DNA from: Planctomycetaceae bacterium | Lineage (GTDB): Bacteria; Planctomycetota; Phycisphaerae; Phycisphaerales; SM1A02 | Length of the DNA stretch: 64,000 nt | Assembly: GCA_947490615.1 (NCBI GenBank) | Contig: CANLHK010000006.1 | Coordinates: forward strand, 62,001 to 126,000 | Reading direction: 5' to 3' | Shown here: positions 1 to 9,729 of the stretch, one piece after another | Numbering within the stretch: position 1 is the first letter of the stretch | Layout: the number at the start of each line of letters is the position of its first letter | Program-made: the position numbers and the translations under genes | Notes under the pieces: model-generated | Databases searched by the model: none | What the model saw: the letters and a program-made list of their open reading frames with translations, nothing else | Told to the model about the DNA's origin: nothing

Positions 1-109
1 TCGGCAGCATGCTTGCGCCGAAAAACTTCCCGAACATCCGGTCGAAGTCGTCACGCGAGCGCGTGAGCTCATCGAACATGGGATTCCTGTTGAAGAGAGT
101 GAGACTCAT
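1..109 (-). CDS. Small heat-shock protein Hsp20, N-terminal fragment
   Basis: Reading leftwards from an ATG at 109, the first 36 residues begin MSLTLFNRNPMFDELTRSRD and continue with a DFDRMFGKFF segment. This is the typical amphipathic N-terminal arm of bacterial Hsp20/alpha-crystallin chaperones, which bind unfolding proteins as ATP-independent oligomers. The window edge cuts the gene before the alpha-crystallin domain, so the family call rests on the arm and on the neighbours, a BON protein and a universal stress protein on the same strand. No clear ribosome binding site precedes the ATG. Confidence 0.6.
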   Translation of the reverse strand, partial: MSLTLFNRNPMFDELTRSRDDFDRMFGKFFGASMLP

Positions 110-221
110 GGGTTTCTGCTTTCGTTGTTCTGGCATTCTCAATTGGTTCGGCCTCGCAGCGGAACACCCGTTGCGAGAAATGGTTTGGTTGGTGGTTGGC
201 GTTTTGGAAGTCGGGCGACTC

Positions 222-899
222 TCACGAGTACGGGTCCACGACAAGCTGGTCGTCGACGCGTCGGACTCCGGGAGCAAAGCCAACCACGCGATCGACCGCG
301 TTCTTCTCTGCCCACGAGCGAATCCGACCCGAAAGCGTGACCACGCCGTCCTTGACAGTCACGCCGATGCGCCTTGCCTCGCGCTCTGCCTGACGCTCAA
401 GCGCGTCTTCGATGTCGTTCTTGATTCTGGTGTGATCGACAGGCTTGGCTGCGACGGAAATCTGATTGATCACGCCGCGCACTCCTGCGAGCCCGCGAAT
501 CACGCGCTCAGCATCGGCGCGTTGAGACCAAGTTTGCACCATGCCTTCGACGGTGACGATGCCCAAGGAAACGGTCGAGGTGATCTTCTCGTCGGGCACA
601 AACGCGTCCCACTCCAAGCCATCGCGCACCGCACGCGCCAACTCCGTGTCGGAACGCGCGCCGATGCCTGGCACCTTGACCTGCAACTCATCGACGACAT
701 CGAGCACGCCATGGACGCGGTGCGCCGCCTCGCGCGCTGCGATCTTCTTGGCGTACACATTCACGGTGCCGACGAGCGTCACGATTCCATCTCGAACCTG
801 CAAGCCCACATCGTTCTCATCGATCCTCGAGTCCCACTTGAGTTCGTTGAGTACATCGGCCTTGATCTGCGAGTCGCTCTTGATCATCACGGTCGTCAT
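222..899 (-). CDS. BON-domain protein with three BON repeats
   Basis: This 225-residue protein is made of three consecutive BON domains of about 70 residues (roughly 8-75, 80-150, 155-222). Each has the pattern of an acidic or basic helix, then GIVTLVGTV / GIVTVEGMV / GVVTLSGRI, then a helix ending in GV..V.(D/N)Q(L/I). BON domains are thought to bind membranes or phospholipids and occur in osmotic-shock proteins such as OsmY. There is no signal peptide, so the protein is probably cytoplasmic. The ATG at 899 is preferred over an upstream in-frame ATG at 956 because GGAG lies 6 bases before it and the first BON domain starts straight after. It sits between the Hsp20 gene and a UspA gene on the same strand, which suggests a stress role. 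Confidence 0.8.
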   Translation of the reverse strand: MTTVMIKSDSQIKADVLNELKWDSRIDENDVGLQVRDGIVTLVGTVNVYAKKIAAREAAHRVHGVLDVVDELQVKVPGIGARSDTELARAVRDGLEWDAFVPDEKITSTVSLGIVTVEGMVQTWSQRADAERVIRGLAGVRGVINQISVAAKPVDHTRIKNDIEDALERQAEREARRIGVTVKDGVVTLSGRIRSWAEKNAVDRVVGFAPGVRRVDDQLVVDPYS

Positions 900-1045
900 G
901 GCGGTCTCCAATGCTTTCAGGGTTGCGGTCACGGGTGCGGTCACGGGTATCAACACATCGAATCACACGATGCACGCGACTGACTCGTCGCGTGTTGCCC
1001 TACCATTGCAGCGTTTTCATTCAGTTCCACGGGGAAACCTGCTCG

Positions 1046-1987
1046 TCATGCAATGAACGAAGGTTGCGAACCGTGAGCGACGGGCTCAAGCTTCTCCGCC
1101 AACTGCGCGGTGAAGACAGCACACTCGGCGCCATGCTGGACGCGCTCGGCGGCGCTGCCAAGGAAGAGCCGCTCGAAGCCCGAGACGCCTCGGCGCCCAA
1201 GCACGATGAGGTCAGCTCGCCACGATCGGCTCGCCGCGAGAATTGCACGCGATGCCCCGCCACGCACGATCGAAACCGTTGTGTCGATGCCGTCTGCGCG
1301 GAACTCGTTGGCGACGCGCTCGGCGTGCGCACTCGCCTCGTCCTCGAGATTTGCCCAATCCACGCGTTCGACGACGGGCACTTCAACTCCCTCCAAGAGA
1401 TCCGGAGGCAAGCACGCGTGCAGCACGCGGACTTCGAGGCGAATGCTCGAAGGCAGGAAGGTTCTACGGAAATCGCGAATCGCCTCCTCGGCGTCGGCGG
1501 AGAAGTCGGTGGCAATCAGGACACGCAGGTGTTCTCGAGGCGCATCGGTGGCATGCACGACCAACGCTGGTGTCGGCACCGCGCGCAGAATGCGATCGGC
1601 ACTCGATCCAAGAAGTGTGCGTTTCACCGACGAAAGCCCGCGACTTCCCAAGACCATCAGGTCGGCACCATGCTCATCGATCGCTTCACGGACGATCCGC
1701 CACGGCGCGCCGACGGCGCAGTGCGTCTGAATCGAGATGCCACTGGCGACCAACGCCGCGCAGGCTTCGAGGGCTCGCTCTTCCGCGCGCGCCACCAAGA
1801 CCTCTGCGGCATCGGTCAGTTCGGCTGCAGGCGATGGATCGACCGCATGGACGACGATCACGGTGGCTTTGCGCCCTGCCGCAATCGCGCCAATCCACTG
1901 GAGGGCGCGGATCGACCAACTCGAAAAATCCAGCGGTGCAACGATGCGGATCGCGTCAGTCCGATGATGGTGTTCGAAGTGTGGCAT
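1046..1987 (-). CDS. Universal stress protein, tandem UspA domains
   Basis: The 313-residue protein contains two UspA domains, about 12-147 and 153-295. Each ends in the ATP-binding signature G-2X-G-9X-G(S/T): GSRGLSSVKRTLLGSS in the first half and GRRGVSGFERLFLGSA in the second. Each domain also opens with a beta strand carrying an aspartate (VAPLDFS, IATDFS). Tandem Usp proteins are cytoplasmic ATP binders induced by starvation, heat or oxidants, and their molecular outputs vary. It lies upstream of the BON and Hsp20 genes on the same strand with gaps of about 110-150 bases, so the three may be co-expressed but each may also have its own promoter. No strong ribosome binding site precedes the ATG. 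Confidence 0.88.
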   Translation of the reverse strand: MPHFEHHHRTDAIRIVAPLDFSSWSIRALQWIGAIAAGRKATVIVVHAVDPSPAAELTDAAEVLVARAEERALEACAALVASGISIQTHCAVGAPWRIVREAIDEHGADLMVLGSRGLSSVKRTLLGSSADRILRAVPTPALVVHATDAPREHLRVLIATDFSADAEEAIRDFRRTFLPSSIRLEVRVLHACLPPDLLEGVEVPVVERVDWANLEDEASAHAERVANEFRADGIDTTVSIVRGGASRAILAASRSWRADLIVLGRRGVSGFERLFLGSAAERVQHGAECAVFTAQLAEKLEPVAHGSQPSFIA

Positions 1988-2285
1988 GTGTTCTCGCTTT
2001 CGCGATTTCGAAGGAGTGCTCGCGCCCCGCCGCGCGAGGCGCGTTCGCCAACTGCAGACATTGAGAAGTGTCTCGCGGCGTGCCGCAGCTGAAGCGCGGA
2101 ACTCTTCCTGATCTCGGCCGAGAAGGGCACATCTCTAGCCCAACGAGCTCTCCGCACCGCATCGATGGGGGAAGGATCCGTGCGACGCTGTCGCACCAAC
2201 GGGGAAGAATCGCATTCGTCTCGCGTGAGGGCAGAGGAGCGGCCTCTCCGACGCGAGCCGCAACGGACTCAGGAAGGAGATCACC

Positions 2286-2576
2286 ATGGACAGGAACAGC
2301 GCCACACTCAGCGACGAAACCATCGAGCTCTACCGCGAGATCGACAAGCTCAAGAGCGACCTCAAGCAAGTGAAGACCGACTTCTCGGCCGTCGGAAACG
2401 ATGCCATGCGCGCGGCCCGCGCTGGACTGAGTGAGTCCATGCGTCTCGCCACCGTGCAAGGCAAGGCAGCAGCCGAGAGCGCGGAGAAGCAGATCGTCGC
2501 GCACCCCTTCATCGCCGTGGCGGGAGCCTTTGCGCTTGGCATGTTCATCGGATACCGCGTCACGCGGAAGGCGTAA
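2286..2576 (+). CDS. DUF883 (ElaB/YqjD-type) membrane-anchored protein
   Basis: This 96-residue protein has the ElaB/YqjD layout: a long charged helix (about 5-65) and a single C-terminal membrane segment (about 70-90, HPFIAVAGAFALGMFIGYRV) ending in basic residues. Characterised relatives in E. coli are inner-membrane proteins that associate with ribosomes in stationary phase. The start is well supported, with AAGGAG 7 bases before the ATG. It is followed after 3 bases by a second small membrane protein gene, and the pair is probably one transcript. The 298 bases upstream, back to the divergent usp gene, hold no other gene I can support. Confidence 0.82.
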   Translation: MDRNSATLSDETIELYREIDKLKSDLKQVKTDFSAVGNDAMRAARAGLSESMRLATVQGKAAAESAEKQIVAHPFIAVAGAFALGMFIGYRVTRKA

Positions 2577-2579
2577 CGC

Positions 2580-2885
2580 ATGCAGTTTCTCGCCACATTG
2601 TTTGCCCCTCTCTCGATGCCGTTCTTTGAGCGCATGGAGGCCGAGGGTCGTCTGATGCGACAGAGCGTGCTCGTGACAGCGCGCTGCCTCGCATGGATCG
2701 CGGTGTCCGCGGCGGTCGCCGTGATGGGATGCGCGTTCCTGCTGTACGGGGTCTATCTCGAGGGCGTGGCGCGAGGTCAGCCAAGCATCGGTGCGTTCCT
2801 TGCTGGAGCACTGGCGCTGCTTGCTGCTGCACTGGTCGCGTGGGCACTTGGTCGCGCTCCTGCTCGCAATCACTCGCGCGACTGA
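2580..2885 (+). CDS. Small integral membrane protein, partner of DUF883 gene
   Basis: This 101-residue protein has two predicted membrane helices (about 35-58 and 66-89), a short N-terminal helix beginning MQFLATLFAPL, and a basic C-terminus. It starts 3 bases after the DUF883 stop and is presumably cotranslated. The arrangement resembles YqjD-YqjE or holin-like pairs, in which a DUF883 protein is followed by a two-helix membrane protein, but the sequence itself shows no diagnostic motif. Its function is unknown; a role in envelope stress is inferred only from context. Confidence 0.65.
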   Translation: MQFLATLFAPLSMPFFERMEAEGRLMRQSVLVTARCLAWIAVSAAVAVMGCAFLLYGVYLEGVARGQPSIGAFLAGALALLAAALVAWALGRAPARNHSRD

Positions 2886-2894
2886 ATCGCGCGA
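2874..2894. terminator. Hairpin between convergent genes, possible weak terminator
   Basis: Two copies of the palindromic octamer TCGCGCGA flank a 5-base loop, giving an 8-bp stem that overlaps the end of the membrane-protein gene and lies just before the convergent DUF1275 gene. There is no T-tract on either side, so intrinsic termination would be weak. Confidence 0.3.
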
Positions 2895-2896
2895 AC

Positions 2897-4057
2897 TCAG
2901 AGACGCGATGCGACCGGCTCGGCGTCAGCCAAGGACTGCCGAGTCGGCTCGCTCGCGAGGCGCAGTGCGCCCGCCACATCGGCGCTGGCGTTGCGCGCAT
3001 GGAGCAGATCACTGCGGGAGAGCGCGTTGATCGTCGCGACCTGACCCTCGTCGAGCCCCGCGATGATGATGCGGCGATCGGTGCGTTGCGCCGCAGCGAA
3101 CATCGACTGCAGTGCATTGGCAGCCAGCGGACCAAAGGTGAGCGTGCGCGTGAGATCGAGCAGCACCGTGCGCTTTTCTCGCGGCAGGCGCTCGAGCCAG
3201 TTGGCAAGGTTCGGAAGGTGCGCTTCCGTCGCGCCGCCTCGCGGAATCGCTTTGAATACAGCGAGGTCGGTGCGATGCGCAAGCTCACCAGCGATCTCGG
3301 CAAGGATGGCTTCTTCGAGTTCGCAGATCGGGGTGCGAAGATCCTCGATCATGATCCAACCGAGAATGGCGATCGGTGCCAGCATGCTCCACGCTGGCGC
3401 GTTGAGATAGAACAGCGCGCCACACGCGCTGCCGAAGATGAACGAGCCGAGAATCGAGAGAAGCAGGAAGAGCCGCTGAAAGGTGGGCCCCTGTGTCTCG
3501 GGTGTGGCGCGGCCAACGCCACGACCAAACAACCATCTCGTGATGGCAAGCTCCGCCGACTCGTGACCAAGGTCGGTCACGATGCCCGTCAAGTGTGTCG
3601 TGCGAACCACACCGCTGGAGATTCGCGTGATGGTGGCGTTCTGCACACCCATCGAGGCGGTCGCCACGATGGTCATCCACCACAGCGTCGCGCCGTGCTC
3701 GGGTGCCGATGGATCATGCCGACGCACACCGATAGCGAACGCGGTCAGCAAGATGAGCTCAATCGCCGCGGGCAGAACATAGATCGACGACCAGTTGCGC
3801 TGTCTTCCCACCTCAATGGCGAATCCCGAGACGAACGCACCGACGAAAAACGCGCACAAGAGCACGGCTGTGAGCAACGCGGGGTTCCACTCAGCGCGCG
3901 CGAGTTCACCACCAAGCGCGCTGGCGTTCCCCGTGAGGTGACTCACGACAAAGCCGCAGGTCACCAGCGCCACGAGGTTCACATAGCCTGCCACCCACGC
4001 CAGCGAAATCGCCAGACGCGCCTGCAGGATGAAGGTGTGGGCCCGATTCACGAGCAT
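2897..4057 (-). CDS. DUF1275/YoaK-family membrane protein with C-terminal STAS-like domain
   Basis: The 386-residue protein has two parts. Residues about 1-235 carry six hydrophobic helices and match the YoaK/DUF1275 family: an early helix with SHLTGN, then TRISSGVVRTTHLTGIVTDLG, the repeated TG motif typical of the family. Its transport or signalling role is unknown. Residues about 240-360 form a cytoplasmic tail resembling a STAS domain, with the core strand RTVLLDLTRTLTFGPLAANA and a following RRIIIAGL strand. DUF1275 proteins usually stop after the membrane part at about 220-240 residues, so this is a fusion. STAS tails on transporters usually have a regulatory role, so regulated transport is a reasonable inference. 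The gene converges on the DUF883 pair. Confidence 0.75.
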   Translation of the reverse strand: MLVNRAHTFILQARLAISLAWVAGYVNLVALVTCGFVVSHLTGNASALGGELARAEWNPALLTAVLLCAFFVGAFVSGFAIEVGRQRNWSSIYVLPAAIELILLTAFAIGVRRHDPSAPEHGATLWWMTIVATASMGVQNATITRISSGVVRTTHLTGIVTDLGHESAELAITRWLFGRGVGRATPETQGPTFQRLFLLLSILGSFIFGSACGALFYLNAPAWSMLAPIAILGWIMIEDLRTPICELEEAILAEIAGELAHRTDLAVFKAIPRGGATEAHLPNLANWLERLPREKRTVLLDLTRTLTFGPLAANALQSMFAAAQRTDRRIIIAGLDEGQVATINALSRSDLLHARNASADVAGALRLASEPTRQSLADAEPVASRL

Positions 4058-4190
4058 GGTTGCATCAGCCGCTTCATTGATCGGACCATACAGGGGGAGG
4101 CTTGATGTTTTCGGCGCCGAAGCGGTTTGGCCGCGTGAGGCACCTCCTCAACCCTTCGTCTGCGGGCGTGAGCGATGGTACAACCACAGC

Positions 4191-5063
4191 ATGTCGACGC
4201 CGCAAGCGCCCTCCGCGCGAGATCTCGCTGAGAAGAGTTACGTGCTCGGAACCCACGATGCAGAGCTTGAGCGGCTTGGATTCCAGCACTCGGTCTGGCG
4301 TGACGAAGTGCTGCAAGCTTGGCGAAACGCAGGCATTCGTGAGGGTGCGCGCGTGATCGATGTTGGCGCGGGGCCTGGCTTCGCGTCACTCGATCTCGCT
4401 GAACTGGTCGGTCCGCGCGGAGCAGTGCTCGCCGTCGAACGCAGTGCGCGCTTTCTCTCGTTTCTCGCGGAGGAAGCACAGCGTCGCGGGCTGCGCAATA
4501 TCTCGTTGGCTGAGCTTGACCTCATGCAATCCGAGATCCCGACCGCACCGACCAACGGGAACGGCATGACCGCGGGGTTTGATGCAGCGTGGTGTCGCTG
4601 AGTTGCCTGCTTTGTGCCTGACCCCCAGTTGCTGGCCAACCGATTCAGCGCCGCGCTTGCCTCTGGAGGTGTGGCGGTCTTTCACGAGTATGTGGAGTAC
4701 GGGTCCTTCCAGTTGCTCCCGCCGAGGTCGGAGATCGGCGAGTTCGTCCAGGCGGTCTTTGAGAGTTGGCGAGCACAAGCCGGCGAACCCGACATTGCGC
4801 GCGTCCTACCCATGTTGCTGGATCATGCGGGTTTTGCCGTGCAATCGGTCCGGCCCATCGCTCGCTGCGCGCGCCGACAGGACCGACTCTGGCATTGGCC
4901 AGCAGGGTTCGTGCGGATCAATGTGCCGCGACTCGTCGAGCTTGGCGTTCGGGACGCGGCTTGGGGCCGTCGAGTGATCTCCGCCATCAATGAAGCGGAA
5001 GCAGATGATCGCTCGATCTTCGTGACGCCGACGGTGCTCGAGATCATCGCTGTGAAGCGATAG
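4191..5063 (+). pseudogene. SAM-dependent methyltransferase interrupted by an in-frame TGA
   Basis: Two open stretches in the same frame, 4191-4601 and 4602-5063, together encode a class I SAM-dependent methyltransferase of about 290 residues. Residues 45-85 hold the Rossmann motif I (VIDVGAGPGFASLDLAE) and the acidic end of strand 2 (VLAVERS). The stop is TGA at 4599-4601, where the protein would read FDAAWCR-stop-VACFVPDP. Relatives have tryptophan at this place (CRWV..F.PDP), so a single TGG-to-TGA change explains the break. The downstream half is intact and well conserved in character. The ATG at 4191 has a TACAAC hexamer 6 bases upstream and no Shine-Dalgarno sequence. It could be a recent nonsense mutation or a sequencing error. 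The natural substrate is unknown. Confidence 0.75.
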
Positions 5064-5076
5064 GTCTTCCAATTGG

Positions 5077-5721
5077 ATGGGTACTTCGCGTATGGTGCGG
5101 ATTCGCACCCCTCACGGACTCCGACCCGTGCCAGCAACAGCCTCGAATCGACCGCTTTCCAATTCCGTTCCTTCCTCTGCCGCAGCTTCGGGCTCGGCGC
5201 CTCACCTTCATGAAGAGCCGATGGACGCTGCGTGCGTCGTACGCGACATGCAGCACGGCGCGGGATTGTTCGCCACGCGCGAACTCGCACGCGGCGCGCG
5301 CATCTTCATCATCGAAGGCACGCTGCAGACTTTCCCGACGCGCTATTCGATTCAACTCGATCATGGCGTCCACATCGAGGCGGACGGCATGACGACCGAC
5401 GCGCAGATGCGCGCGCGTCATCCGTGGCGCTTCCTCAATCATTCCTGCGATCCCAACGCGCGCATCCAAGGGCGCAGCGTGATCGCGCGGCGTCCGATTG
5501 CGGTTGGTGAGCAAATCAACTTCGACTACACGACAACCGAAGCCGACATGGCGGAACCGTTTACCTGCCAGTGTGGCTCGTCGCGCTGCCTCAAGGATGT
5601 CCGCGGCTTTGCGCACCTCTCCTCGGACGAGCAAATGGCTCGTGCCACGCGGCTCGCACCGCACCTGAAGCCCCTGCTCATGACCAAGTCGGATGAGACT
5701 TCGGCCGTGCGCAGCGCGTAG
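5077..5721 (+). CDS. SET-domain protein-lysine methyltransferase
   Basis: The 214-residue protein has a complete SET domain (about 50-195). It shows the opening HGAGLFATREL, the catalytic pseudoknot elements RFLNHSCDPNARI and INFDYTTTE, and a cysteine-bearing post-SET segment CQCGSSRCLKD. SET enzymes transfer methyl groups from SAM to lysine. The first 45 residues are low-complexity (SAAASGSAP) and the start is uncertain: ATGs at 5077, 5092 and 5221 are all in frame, and only the last is close to the domain. It is followed after 18 bases by the Pls/PosA-type synthetase gene and is probably cotranscribed with it, so the synthetase product or its carrier protein is a candidate substrate. Bacterial SET proteins are often assumed to have been acquired from eukaryotes, but base composition here is like the neighbours. 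Confidence 0.85.
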   Translation: MGTSRMVRIRTPHGLRPVPATASNRPLSNSVPSSAAASGSAPHLHEEPMDAACVVRDMQHGAGLFATRELARGARIFIIEGTLQTFPTRYSIQLDHGVHIEADGMTTDAQMRARHPWRFLNHSCDPNARIQGRSVIARRPIAVGEQINFDYTTTEADMAEPFTCQCGSSRCLKDVRGFAHLSSDEQMARATRLAPHLKPLLMTKSDETSAVRSA

Positions 5722-5739
5722 ACGCACGCGCGAGCGGTC

Positions 5740-8700
5740 ATGACCTCTTCCACGACCGCTCCTTCGATCCTTGATCTCTTCGCGCGGAGTTGCGCCGCGA
5801 GTCCTGACGCAGTCGCGTTGGACATCCCACCTTCTGCGCAACGCACGCGCGCGACGGTGACCTACCGCCAGCTGAATCGTCAGGCAGACGCCATCGCGCG
5901 CTTGCTCCTGCGGCACAAGCCGCGCTCCGACACGGTCGTCGCGCTCGCACTCCCACGAACCGATCAAAGGCTCTACGCGGCGATGCTCGGCTCCATGCGC
6001 GCTGGCTGCGCGTACTGCGCGATCGACCCGATCTTTCCCGCGCGGCAAGCGTTGCAGATCGTGCAAGATGCTGGCGCGATCGCGCTCATCGCGGAGCCTG
6101 CTCGTGCGACGGAGATTCTCGGTGCGGCGCCCGCGGTCATGGTCCTCACGCCGACGATGATCGACGCCGCGCAACGACTCGATGCGTGCACCGAGTCGTT
6201 CCCGCTCATCGTTCCTTCGCAACTGGCCTATGTCATCTACACCTCAGGCACGACTGGACAACCCAAGGGCGTTGAGATCGAGCACCAGTCGATTCTGAAT
6301 CTCGTCGCGGGTGACATCGAGGAGTTTGGACTTCGTGAAGGCGATCGTGTCGCGCAAGGATCGTCGGCGAGCTATGACTCAAGCCTCGAAGAAATCTGGC
6401 TCGCGTGGGCGGCGGGCGCTACGGTCGTCGTGCTCGATGATGAGACGGCGCGCCTTGGTCCTGATCTTCTCGGGTGGTTGCAGACCGAGCGCATCACCGT
6501 CCTCTGTCCGCCACCGACCTTGTTGCGCACGCTCGATTGCGACGACCCGCAGGACGCGCTGCCGCTCATTCGGCTCTTGTATGTGGGCGGCGAAGCGTTG
6601 CCGCGCGATCTCGCTGATCTCTGGTCGCGCGGACGAAGACTCGAGAACGGCTACGGTCCGACCGAGTGCACCGTGACCTGCCTGCGCGCAACGGTCAAGG
6701 AAGGTGAAGAGGTCACCATCGGTCGCGCCATCCCTGGAACGACGGCCTTTCTCATCGATCCCGATGATCCCCAACTGCGCGTACTCAGCGCAGAATTCGA
6801 CGGCGAACGACGCGGCGAGCTTGTCATCGGCGGCGCATCGTTGGCGCGCGGCTATCGCGGTCAGCCTGAGACGACGCGTGCGAAGTTTGTCGAGCACGCC
6901 ACGCTCGGGCGCGTCTATCGCACGGGAGACCTCGTCCATCGCGACGAGCACGGCGCGTTTCATTACCACGGTCGCATCGACGCGCAAGTGAAGTTGCGCG
7001 GCTACCGCGTTGAGCTCGGCGCCATCGAAGCGAGACTTGCTGCCCATGAAAGTGTGCTTGAGGCGGCGTGTGCGGTTGATGGCGAGGGCTCACGGCGGCG
7101 GATCGTGGCGCATGTCGTGTTGCGTCCAAACTGCACGCTGGACATCGAAGGACTTCGCGCCTTCGCATCCGAACAGCTGCCCCATTACATGGTCCCCGCT
7201 GCGTTCGCCGCTCTCGACTCGGTGCCGCGCACGCTCGGTGGAAAGGTCGACCGACTTCGACTACCCACAGTCGACGCGCCGCTTGCCGCGCATGGAATCC
7301 CACACGCGCCCGCCGCCTCTGAGATGGAACGACTTGTCGCGCAGGCACTCGCCGACGCGCTCGGTCGCAGTGAGGAGGCCGTGTCGGTGGAAGCCGATCT
7401 CTTTGATGAGCTCGGTCTTGACTCGCTCACGGTCGCGATTGCCATCTCGAGATTGCGCCGCACCCCACTCTCACGAAGCGCGACCGTTCGACTTGCCTAC
7501 CAGCATCGCACCGCGCGGACGATTGCAGCTGCGATTGAGCAGACTGTCGTGCCAAGCGTGAATGTCGCGGCGACCGCACCCACCGATTCTCAAGGCGACT
7601 CGCGACCTCTGCTCGCGACGCTGTTGCAGGCCTCGTTTCTCACGCTGCTTCTCGTCTCGATCTCGCAGTTGCTGTGGCTTCCCGAAGTCGTCACGAACTT
7701 CGCGCAGAGTGAAGCGCCGCTGCACGGCATGCCCATCGTCACGCTGCTGTGGGTTGCTTGCGCTGCGGCGATCGGAGTCGGGACCTATGCCCTCACGACC
7801 CTCGCCATGGCGCTGCTGGCCAAGTGGGTACTCATCGGCCGCTATCGCACGATGCGCGTGCGCGCGTGGAGTCTCTTCCATGTTCGGCACTGGATGGTGA
7901 CGCGCCTCGCGGCATTGGCGCCGTGGGATTTCATCGAGGCGCTTGGGCTTGGTCCTGCGGTCTTGAGTTTGTTCGGCGCGCGCATCGGTCGCCGCGTGCA
8001 CATTCATCGAGGTGTGAGACTCAACGGCGGTGGTTGGGATCTCCTCACCCTTGAAGACGACGCGACGGTTGGGCAAGACGCCTCGCTGCGCACCGTGCAA
8101 CTCGAAGCAGGCTCGCTGGTGTTTGGCACGATCACGGTGCGCCGCGGCGCGACCCTGGAAACGCGCGCGGGCATGTCGCCTGGCGCTGAACTTGGTCACG
8201 GCAGTGTCTTGCGGCCGCTCTCCAATCTGTCGCCTAGCACGATCGTCACCAACACCGTGCTCGACGGCATTCCTGCGCAGCCGATTGGAACAGCGCGTGC
8301 AGTCCCGCTTGTTGCTCAACCCGCGCGAAAGTCACTGCAAGTGCTTGAGGTCATGGCACTCGCGCTCCTACTCCTCGGCGCGTTGCTCGTTCCGTTGCTG
8401 GCGTCGTTCACAATCTTTGGATTGCACCTCGATGGATCGATGTACGGCGTGCTGTTCGCGGGCGATTCGCTGCTGCCAATGCCGATGGGGTTTGCGCGCA
8501 TAGGCGGTGCCGCCGTGTGCGCGAGCGTGCTCACGGTGTTGCTGCAAGCCATGCTGGTCCGCCTGCTCGGACGCGCACCGACGCACTCGTTCTCACTTGG
8601 TTCCTTCACTGCGGCGCGGCTCTCGATGCAATCCGCGCTGGTTGATTCGGCGGGCAAATGGCTTTCGGGCACGCTGCTCTGGCCGATGTGGCTCAACGCG

Positions 8701-9729
8701 GCGGGCGCGCGGATTGGTTCTGGATGCGAGATCTCGACCATCACCGATGTCATCCCCTCAACGGTCGCGCTTGGTGAGGAGACTTTCTTCGCCGACGGCG
8801 TCTACCTCGGCGGGCCACGCCTGCATGCGGGCACCGCGACCGTCGAGCGCGTCAAACTCGGAGCGCGCTGCTTCGTCGGCAATCACGCGGTCCTTCCTGC
8901 TGGAGTTCGACTTCCAGACAACACACTCATCGGCATCTCCACGCGTGGGGATGGACTCTCAGCAGAGTCTGGACTCTCTTGGTTTGGACATCCGCCGTTC
9001 CAACTTCCGCGACGCGAGATCGTCGAGATGGAGCGCGCCTACACCCACGAGCCGTCCTTGATCCGACGCCTCAATCGGTGGAGTTGGGAACTCGCGCGCT
9101 TTGCGCTTCCGCTTGGACCGTTGTTTGTCGGACTGGTGTGGTTCCGCACGATGGAAGTCGCGCAAGCGAACTCCTCGGTCCTGGTGTTTCGCCTCGTGGC
9201 ACTTCCGATTGGCGTCCTCGCGGCGCTCGTCACACTCGCGCTTTCGATCGTGCTCATGAAATGGTTGCTGCTCGGCCGCGTGAAGCCAGGCGTGCACGCG
9301 CTGTGGAGCTGCTGGTGCAGTCGCTGGGATTTCCTCTATGTCGCGTGGGGCATGTGGGCGAGCGTGCCGTTGACATTCCTCGAAGGCACGCTGCTTCTCG
9401 TGGTGTACCTGCGGTGGATGGGTTGCCGCATCGGCGCGCGCGCGCTTCTTGGCAGCGGCTTCTCGCATGTGGTGGACCCCGACATGCTGCACTTTGGTGA
9501 TGATGTCACAGTGGACGCGCTCTTTCAGGCGCACACCTTTGAAGATCGCGTGCTCAAGATCGGCCATGTCACGCTGCGCGATGGCTGCACCATCGGCACC
9601 AACACGGTGTTGCTCTACGGCGCCGACATTGGTGCACAGGCGACCGTACTCCCCCACTCGGTCGTCATGAAGCGCGAGGCGCTGCTGCCGATGTCGCGTT
9701 CTCAAGGCGCGCCGACGCAAAGCGTCTGA
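5740..9729 (+). CDS. Pls/PosA-type membrane non-ribosomal peptide synthetase
   Basis: The 1329-residue, single-module synthetase matches the epsilon-poly-lysine synthetase (Pls) architecture in both order and length. Residues about 1-510 are an adenylation domain with A3 [14 protein letters not shown] (near 165), A5 NGYGPTEC, A7 YRTGDLV and the A10 lysine in GGKVDR. Residues about 530-600 are a carrier domain with the phosphopantetheine serine in GLDSL (S562). From about 625 onwards there are three repeats of membrane helices followed by left-handed hexapeptide-type soluble blocks (about 745-845, 985-1085, 1225-1325). There is no condensation or thioesterase domain. In Pls the C-terminal blocks form isopeptide bonds between amino acids at the membrane. 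The substrate cannot be read from sequence with confidence. The ATG at 5740 has GAGCGG upstream. The 3' end overlaps the convergent copper ATPase gene by 65 bases. Confidence 0.88.
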   Translation: MTSSTTAPSILDLFARSCAASPDAVALDIPPSAQRTRATVTYRQLNRQADAIARLLLRHKPRSDTVVALALPRTDQRLYAAMLGSMRAGCAYCAIDPIFPARQALQIVQDAGAIALIAEPARATEILGAAPAVMVLTPTMIDAAQRLDACTESFPLIVPSQLAYVIYTSGTTGQPKGVEIEHQSILNLVAGDIEEFGLREGDRVAQGSSASYDSSLEEIWLAWAAGATVVVLDDETARLGPDLLGWLQTERITVLCPPPTLLRTLDCDDPQDALPLIRLLYVGGEALPRDLADLWSRGRRLENGYGPTECTVTCLRATVKEGEEVTIGRAIPGTTAFLIDPDDPQLRVLSAEFDGERRGELVIGGASLARGYRGQPETTRAKFVEHATLGRVYRTGDLVHRDEHGAFHYHGRIDAQVKLRGYRVELGAIEARLAAHESVLEAACAVDGEGSRRRIVAHVVLRPNCTLDIEGLRAFASEQLPHYMVPAAFAALDSVPRTLGGKVDRLRLPTVDAPLAAHGIPHAPAASEMERLVAQALADALGRSEEAVSVEADLFDELGLDSLTVAIAISRLRRTPLSRSATVRLAYQHRTARTIAAAIEQTVVPSVNVAATAPTDSQGDSRPLLATLLQASFLTLLLVSISQLLWLPEVVTNFAQSEAPLHGMPIVTLLWVACAAAIGVGTYALTTLAMALLAKWVLIGRYRTMRVRAWSLFHVRHWMVTRLAALAPWDFIEALGLGPAVLSLFGARIGRRVHIHRGVRLNGGGWDLLTLEDDATVGQDASLRTVQLEAGSLVFGTITVRRGATLETRAGMSPGAELGHGSVLRPLSNLSPSTIVTNTVLDGIPAQPIGTARAVPLVAQPARKSLQVLEVMALALLLLGALLVPLLASFTIFGLHLDGSMYGVLFAGDSLLPMPMGFARIGGAAVCASVLTVLLQAMLVRLLGRAPTHSFSLGSFTAARLSMQSALVDSAGKWLSGTLLWPMWLNAAGARIGSGCEISTITDVIPSTVALGEETFFADGVYLGGPRLHAGTATVERVKLGARCFVGNHAVLPAGVRLPDNTLIGISTRGDGLSAESGLSWFGHPPFQLPRREIVEMERAYTHEPSLIRRLNRWSWELARFALPLGPLFVGLVWFRTMEVAQANSSVLVFRLVALPIGVLAALVTLALSIVLMKWLLLGRVKPGVHALWSCWCSRWDFLYVAWGMWASVPLTFLEGTLLLVVYLRWMGCRIGARALLGSGFSHVVDPDMLHFGDDVTVDALFQAHTFEDRVLKIGHVTLRDGCTIGTNTVLLYGADIGAQATVLPHSVVMKREALLPMSRSQGAPTQSV

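Noticed and set aside
4599-4601. TGA read as tryptophan across the genome
   Set aside because: Most genes in the window end in TGA and RF2 is encoded, so a changed code is not supported.
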